Below, one piece after another: positions 58,201-64,000 of a stretch of DNA of 64,000 bases; the stretch's first letter is position 1, and each line of letters opens with the position of its first letter. The stretch lies in the NCBI GenBank assembly GCA_013398275.1, contig VZSE01002367.1:792-64791 (forward strand), written 5' to 3'. The stretch is from Promerops cafer (taxonomy: Eukaryota; Chordata; Aves; Passeriformes; Nectariniidae). The position numbers were made by a program, and so were the translations under genes. The notes beneath the pieces were generated by a model, which did not search any database, had not been told where the DNA came from, and was given only the letters and a program-made list of their open reading frames with translations.

Positions 58201-61200
58201 CAGATGCACATTTATAAAGATCACTTTATTTATGTGTCTGGACAGAAAGACTAGTTACTGGAGTAAAAATTTTGGCCCATGTACCTTAAATGTATAGAAC
58301 ACTTCTGAGACTGATCTCACCAACTTACTTTAACCTACAATATCCTCACCTATGCAATCCTTGTGTAGAAATTTTTGCAATTTTCTTACAGTTGTGCTTA
58401 ATGAAATAATTTTCATTCTTCACTTTTCTTTTTTTTAATAACCCTCTTTCTAGTGTGGCATGACATCCTGCCAATAGAGTTACATCAGTGTGCTTAAGAT
58501 AATACAGATAGGATAAACTCTGTGTACATGCCAGATTCAGTGTAAAACCTTTTTGTGACTTCCACAGAAAGGTAATATCCACGAATAAGAGACCCACCTC
58601 CAAGTCAAAAGACCCACCTCCTGTAACAAAATCTCCTCCTGTATCTGTAGAGAAAAAAACCCCTTCAATCCCTATTTTCTGGATTATCATGTTCTAGTAA
58701 CCAATATTAATCCAATATACGTATAATGGGAGGCATATGAAGAAAAGTTTGAGTCCCTACCTGTAGTCCATGGCTTTATGGTCCTAGAATATTTTGACCA
58801 CTCAATACTTTGGAGGGGAGGGAGGGTGTTAAGCTCTCAAACTGAATGCTTGCATGTTTCCCACCCGCTTGCTTTCCAGACTTAGATAACAAGCTGGGGC
58901 CTAAGTAATACTATTTTGAAATGATTCTTTGTCAACATAGTGTTCTGTTTCAAGAATATCTGTATGGTTGCATAGTCCCACAACCTTTCTTCCCCATGCT
59001 ACATACTGAAAGTTCTTAGTTGATTTCTGTATGACAGAAAATAATAAATCCTATGTGTAAGTTAAATGCTGAGTTACTGTACTTCATTCAACTTGTGGAT
59101 TGCTGACATCAATTTTTATTTGTGCTCTGTAAATGACAAAAAAAAAGTTACTTTCCTTTTCCATCTGTTTAGTGAACCTTCACTCCCTTTTCTCCTTTAA
59201 AGGAAAATATTGATTTTTCTTTGATTGTGTCATCAGAGAACAGGACAGGTGATATGTGTGTGAAGATGGACAATCGGTTTTTCATATAAAAATACATAGA
59301 GAGGAAAATACCTATTTAACAGTCCCACAAAATCAAACAATGTTGCTGATGTAGAACATCAGGATATGGGCCAGGAGAGCGTAGAGAAACACTAATTTGA
59401 TGATAGATTTTGCCTTGTCATAAATTAGTCATTCATTCAAATGCTTATGCCATTATCTTCATTATAGGGGAGTTCTAGTCACAAGATCCTTCTATTCTTG
59501 CCTAAGTGGGGTTCTGTACTCTGCTTCCAGGAAATATTTGATATGCTGCCAGACTCAGCCCTGTTCCTTCTCTCTCCTGCAACTTCACCTGTATGTGAAA
59601 TGCACCATGTAGATATGTGGGAAATAAATGCTTCTGAGATTTAAAGCTAAGAGTAGCCAAATGTCAGAAACTGTCACAGCAGAGATGTGGAAGTGTGTAA
59701 GTGGAAAAATAACTTCAGCTCATCAGATTGCTTTCCTCAAAAGTCCCTTTTGGGAAAGGAAAACTTCTGTGGAGAAGAATGCTCTGAAGAACACGCAATT
59801 CAGAAAAATCTAATTTCTTTGAGTCCAAGCTCTACTTAAATTAGTGTTCTGACATTCAGGCTCAAAAAAAGAGAAAACCAAGTCATTACATACTCAAATG
59901 GTATTGCAGAACAAACTTCTACTAGAATTGTCCCTTGGGCAGAGTCACAGAGGCTCAGCATGTCCCATTGCATCAGACTTGTACCAGACAAGCATTAGGC
60001 CAGGGCAGCTCTCACACAGGAGACAGTGCAGGGTCGGTCCAGGGTCCATTCTGCTTGAAACCTTCTGTCTCAGAAGGAGTCCTATTTTTATTTCAAATAC
60101 CAGCTATTGTCAAATGTAAGTGACAAGCAGAAATATATTAAGTTTCTGGTATAAATATTTGCCAACTGTAGTTAAGACACATAATTTACATGAGCAAATG
60201 TATAACAACCGGAGTCAAAATACTGATAGGAAGCATTTTCTGTTAAGATTTGGGTTTTTGTCATTGTCCCACACTTATCCATCATTGTACTTTGATGCTT
60301 CTCAAGTGATACTCTGAGTTTGGGGGTGTCCAACTTCATGCACAGTAAGTGGCTGTCAGGGAAAAAAGGTATCTGCTGGTATCCCAGGAGCCAAAATCCA
60401 GTATTTGTATTTCTTTGCAATTAGAATTTTTTTAATGTAATAATTTACCCTTTCTTTTATGTACTGCCCATCTCTAACAGTATCACACCTAAAGAAACTG
60501 AAATCTACTCACCTGTTAAAGATATTTACCCTGGGAGACATTCTTTATTCCATTCTATTCCCTACTACTATTTTTTCTCTATCTGAATAGTTGTAATTCA
60601 ATTAATACATGTATATATTAAACATAACACAAAATATGAATTCAGATACACTGTAGTGTTATAGATCAAGTACAACCCTTACAAACAAAGCAATTCCTGA
60701 TCTTTACCCCTCTCTAGTACTGAAACAAATTAATTTGTGTGCATAAATTCAAAATTCATATTGACAAATGTCAGCAGGATCACCAATCCTCATCATAAAA
60801 CTGCTCTATTATTTTGTAATTATACTTTAAAGTAATTCCTAATGTTCTTAAGTCCCTGATTTTTGTATGCAGCCAGAGCACATGGTTCCACTGTGTTACA
60901 GAACATGTTTTCAGCTTGTGGGTCATGTCATTCCTGTCTGGAACACTATAACCAGAATACCCAATACATCTGTTATTTTCCTTTAATTTGCTGACTTTCA
61001 CATTTATACTCCACAAATACTCAAAAATTCAATATTAGAAATATTTTACTTACTATGTAACATAGCATGACATTTCCATACCCGTGCAGAGGAGGGTTAC
61101 TCTAACTTGGCTGTGTTTGACCAACAGGAGGGGGAAATCAGCCATGAATCCATGTCTTGTCTGGAATAAAAAGGAGAAGAGTAATTTTTAAATTATTACA

Positions 61201-61600
61201 ATGTATAATGATTTCTATGCATACCAAATAATTTGCTATATAAATATATAGAATTTTTAAAAATATATAAATTAGGTTAGTTTCTTCTATTTTGAAATGC
61301 CCTAAAAAGTCATTAAAAAGAAAAAGCTTTTACTAAAATATCTGACTTTTGGCAAAAATACCAATTTCAGAAGATAATTTGAGAAGCTAGACTCATGCCT
61401 GGGTAAAGAGCAGAGCTGGATACCAGTGCCTTTAATGGTTCAGCATCCCAGCTCTTCTTGACCACGCGGAAGTGTTACTTCCTCTTCAACACACTCAGTA
61501 TTTCTTTTTCACTGAAAGTGGTGCTGTCTCTTGCCTTCGCAATTTTGTCCTGTGAAACTTCTGTGTTTATGTAACTTCTATAGAAAATATCTTGGCCTGT
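52291..61600. other. BTBD8-SPO16 intergenic region
   Basis: 9.3 kb of AT-rich DNA. I see one reverse CR1 remnant (about 56030-56185), a poly(T) tract near 55268-55280 and a small direct repeat agacccacctcc at 58590-58601 and 58610-58621. No frame resembles a protein I know and no RNA gene is evident. Confidence 0.6.
56030..56185 (-). mobile_element. CR1 3' end remnant, reverse orientation
   Basis: Reads as the reverse complement of a CR1 tail: a decayed 'agaattgcag...atcatag' start, then 'gtccatcctcctactaaaag', 'caggggtaacttcaaagtta' and 'aatcagtttcttagggac'. The last phrases match a common CR1 subfamily. It is strongly diverged, so old. Confidence 0.7.
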
Positions 61601-61614
61601 TCTTGCCCAGAAAC

Positions 61615-61935
61615 AGCTATAGAATTCGCCGCCCCGTATGAGCATTCCCTGGAGCTTCGGGTTCCCGCGCCGCGCGGCTCCTGCTGAGGGCTGAGGGTGA
61701 GGGCTGAGGGTGAGGGCTGAGGGCTGAGGGTGAGGGCGGGCTCCGCTCCCTTCCCGCCGCCGGCCTCCCGCCTTGCCGCCCTCGGGGCGCCACGGGGCTC
61801 CAGCCCAGAGCCGGGACAGGTTTCGGGGCGCGGAAGGGGCCGGCTGAGGCTGACATTGGGAGCAGCTGGCACAGAGGCCAATGGGAAGCTCCAGGCCCAG
61901 GCTCCAGGCTGCTTCGGGCTCCGCTGGTTTTTAAT
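61615..61935 (+). promoter_or_regulatory. CpG island, probable SPO16 promoter
   Basis: An abrupt CpG-rich island in AT-rich surroundings, ending about 100 bp before the SPO16 acceptor. It contains an inverted CCAAT (attgg at 61855-61859) and a direct CCAAT (gccaatggg at about 61878). A 5' UTR exon probably starts here and splices to 62026, but its donor cannot be chosen confidently. The direction of transcription is inferred from the gene to the right. Confidence 0.55.
61688..61740 (+). repeat. G-rich (GGGCTGA/GGGTGA) tandem repeat, G-quadruplex candidate
   Basis: Alternating units gggctga and gggtga make nine GGG tracts in 53 bases, starting at 61688, 61695, 61701, 61708, 61714, 61721, 61728, 61734 and 61738, with loops of 1-4 bases. 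It lies inside the CpG island on the coding strand of the downstream gene. Confidence 0.9.
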
Positions 61936-62025
61936 CAGCTCTTGAATGTGTCCCTGTGCTACAAACATCTCACCTCGTTAAGTGGCAAGAAATATTTGTC
62001 GTCTCTCTTTTCCCAAACTTTTCAG

Positions 62026-62066
62026 AAGTGGCACCTCACTGCAGAGCTATTAAATCACTGAAAAAA
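62026..62066 (+). other. C1orf146: SPO16 5' UTR part of the first coding exon
   Basis: A strong pyrimidine tract and acceptor (tctctcttttcccaaac then ttttcag, AG at 62024-62025) precede this stretch. The 41 bases before the ATG contain no other in-frame start. Confidence 0.6.
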
Positions 62067-62135
62067 ATGTCAGAAAGTTGCGGGCAGGGGCAGACAAGGT
62101 GGATAACGACGGTCATTATGAGCACAGCTCTGCAG
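62067..62135 (+). CDS. C1orf146: C1orf146/SPO16, first coding exon (rest beyond the window)
   Basis: SPO16 (C1orf146) is a small meiotic protein that partners SHOC1 in the synapsis-initiation/crossover-promoting group, acting on chromosomes in prophase I. This exon has 23 whole codons. The frame MSESCGQGQTRWITTVIMS followed by TALQ aligns with the recalled human start (MAESGKEKIKWTTTIIISSS then LK) in length, the K/R-W-x-T-T core, the hydrophobic strand and the exon end. The donor gtagga follows at 62136. The position downstream of BTBD8 on the same strand is as I recall in mammals. No second exon was found before 64000, so intron 1 is at least 1.86 kb. Confidence 0.85.
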
Positions 62136-64000
62136 GTAGGATACTGTTTGTCAAGACCAGCATCTGGCTCACTAGGAAAGGCTGAAAGAAGAATTGCCTA
62201 TATTCTGTATATGGAAATATTTTATTCAATGTCAATGAATACATTTTTTTCAGGATATAACAGATACTAGTCTGAAGCTGCTTCTATTAGAATACTGGTT
62301 CTTTTTGTGTGCAACTGTATTTTCTCTTAGCTACTTCCATATCTATTTAGTATTCTTGCCACCTGCTATTCTGAGTTACACTGCTTTAGGATATTCTCCT
62401 GACTCATCGTTTTTGCACTGCACTGATGCCTCTTTCAGTTTGCTCTATAAATAATTCCATCAGAAATGTTGCTGAATTTTCTGAGTTTCTCCCTAAATAC
62501 TTTATTTTTTCCTATACAGTATCAACATGGGGGTAGACAATTACTCTGTAAGTACATAATTCAGTTTAAAATACTGAGTCTTACAGATATTAGTATATAT
62601 TTTTGTCTGTGAACATCAGAAGCCTTGACTCCCTTCCCAAGTAAAGTGAAAGGGTATGTCAAAGAGCTGGTAATTAGCTTCTGCAGCTGAGGCCAATTTC
62701 ATGCCAGCTGGTGAGAATTTAGAGGCAAGAGAGCTTTGATTCACAAGCAAGGATGTCTTATGCTAGCTTGGCTGACAAGGTTATCACCCCATCTCTGCTG
62801 TGTAAATGGGTGAACCATGTTGAATTCCTGAATCACATCAGTTTAAAGCCTATATTTACTTGCCTGCTCATTTTGGAATTTATAGCCTGTAAACTGTGCG
62901 TGTTTGTGCCATAATATGGTGGGAGGTAATGGATGGCAGATTTCATCAGCTATGCCAGCATAACTCACTCCTACCCCCAGCTCTACTCAAAACTATTGCT
63001 CTTAGTAAGTACCCCCCATAAGCAAAGCGAGGGAGGTAACTGAATACAAACCCAAGATGGCTTTTCTGTATCAGTTTTGGTTATGAGCTATCATATTCAT
63101 ATAGCTGTTATTTATATTTGTACATAAAATAATTCAGCAGTGGCTTTGAAGCTGAGATTTTTTTCCAAAATGTAGTTAAACCTTACAAGCAGTTGCCACT
63201 GAATGTTCCCTTTCCAGACCAATTGAAAGCGTGACATTTCTGGTTAATGTCTCCTTCAAGGTTCACTTGCAATCCACATTTTCTGTTGTACTCTTCCACT
63301 AAATCATGACACTTCCCTGTATAAGCAGGCTGGCTGTGTTTTGAATGGGTAGATTAAAGAACATGTTATTAGCGAAAAAGGTTCAATGATTTAACCTTTA
63401 ATATATGTGTGTTCATGCAGCTTCTGTGGAACATACTGCAGAAATGCTTTTTGCAGGCTGAAAAATACATCCAAACACATTCCATTCTGTAGATGATTAT
63501 GCTGCGTAGTGCAATGTTCTAGTTTTCCTGTGTGGATTGCATTCTGTCAAAAAGCTGTAAAGAAAATCATGTCCCATACAGAATTTCTGAACAATTTTCT
63601 AGCTGAGATGCTGACATCTGTGAAAATAATGCAGCCTAATTAACCAGAGTCATAGAAACACACTAGTGTATGATCCTCACTTCTGCAAATCCTCTTTTAG
63701 CACATTTTACCAAAACAGACTATAAAATGTTTGACCTTCGTTATGCATTATGCAAGAGTTTCCTGAGACAAACTGAATATACACATACAGAATTGTTATT
63801 CAGTGTTTGTAACTTCCATTCAAATACTTAAAAATTTCCTTAATTGATCATGTTTAACATTTTAGTACTTTTTTAAGTGGAATAAAAAATACTTTTTGAA
63901 CAACAGTGCCAAAGGTCTATCTAGAGTGGTTCAGCTGATGCTTTAAGAATATTTCTAACTTATTGGCTGAAAACTTTTCAAAATAACCTTTTAAAATTTA
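62136..64000 (+). other. C1orf146: SPO16 intron 1 (left part)
   Basis: AT-rich intron. I looked for the next expected SPO16 segment (pattern SYEVATAL, then VRYSDSVE) and did not find it in any frame. No repeat family recognised. Confidence 0.6.

Noticed and set aside
58346..58690. 114-codon minus-strand frame and a Pro/Lys-rich plus-strand frame near 58.6 kb
   Set aside because: Neither resembles a protein I know. The plus-strand pattern comes from the short direct repeat agacccacctcc.
61567..61968. 133-codon minus-strand frame in the SPO16 CpG island
   Set aside because: It reads the G-rich tandem as repeated LSPQPSPSA-like units in a stop-poor CpG island. No domain or splice support.
63400..63520. 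Possible SPO16 exon 2 after an AG at about 63420
   Set aside because: The translation does not resemble the expected second segment of SPO16, and no donor and phase combination fits the end of exon 1 convincingly.
1..64000. CRISPR arrays, operons, tRNA or rRNA genes, intact retroviruses
   Set aside because: I saw no regularly spaced repeats, cloverleaf-like tRNA with box A/B, rRNA segments, or gag/pol-like frames. The organism is a vertebrate.

Overview
This is vertebrate nuclear DNA, almost certainly from a bird. The coding sequence is split into many short GT-AG exons in AT-rich introns, promoters lie in CpG-rich islands, and the only recognisable dispersed repeats are pieces of CR1 LINE, two of which end in the ATTCTGTG-type tail usual for avian CR1. 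There are no bacterial features.

Three genes lie head to tail on the + strand: EPHX4, BTBD8 and C1orf146/SPO16. This is the order I recall from human 1p22 (EPHX4, BTBD8/KIAA1107, C1orf146, GLMN), so the block looks like conserved synteny. (1) 1-16.1 kb: EPHX4, an alpha/beta-hydrolase of the epoxide hydrolase family. Six coding exons (2704-15411) give 286 residues with the whole catalytic domain. The first exon, with the membrane anchor, lies left of the window. (2) 17.0-52.3 kb: BTBD8. Eighteen coding exons (17445-51658) form one open frame of 1756 residues plus stop. The start codon is hidden in a 262-base run of N (17183-17444). The N-terminal third carries two BTB domains and a helical region. 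The C-terminal two thirds are the low-complexity, Ser/acidic part once annotated separately as KIAA1107 and described as the AP-2-interacting protein APache. (3) 62.0 kb to the right edge: the first coding exon of SPO16 (62067-62135), a meiotic crossover factor. It lies behind a CpG island holding a G-rich repeat.

The remaining DNA is intronic or intergenic. The two large gene-poor stretches are BTBD8 intron 2 (8.3 kb, with a CR1 fragment) and the 9.3 kb between BTBD8 and the SPO16 island. The three genes do not form a functional pathway: one is a putative membrane hydrolase, one an endocytosis/BTB scaffold, one a meiosis factor.

I found no undescribed multi-gene system. The items most worth checking are a nine-tract G-quadruplex candidate in the SPO16 island, a perfect 30-bp AT palindrome in a BTBD8 intron, the minisatellite that runs into the assembly gap over the BTBD8 start, a conserved internal Met where the KIAA1107 protein was once started, and a frame-neutral pair of BTBD8 exons. 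Gene names come from recalled human protein sequences; no database search was run.
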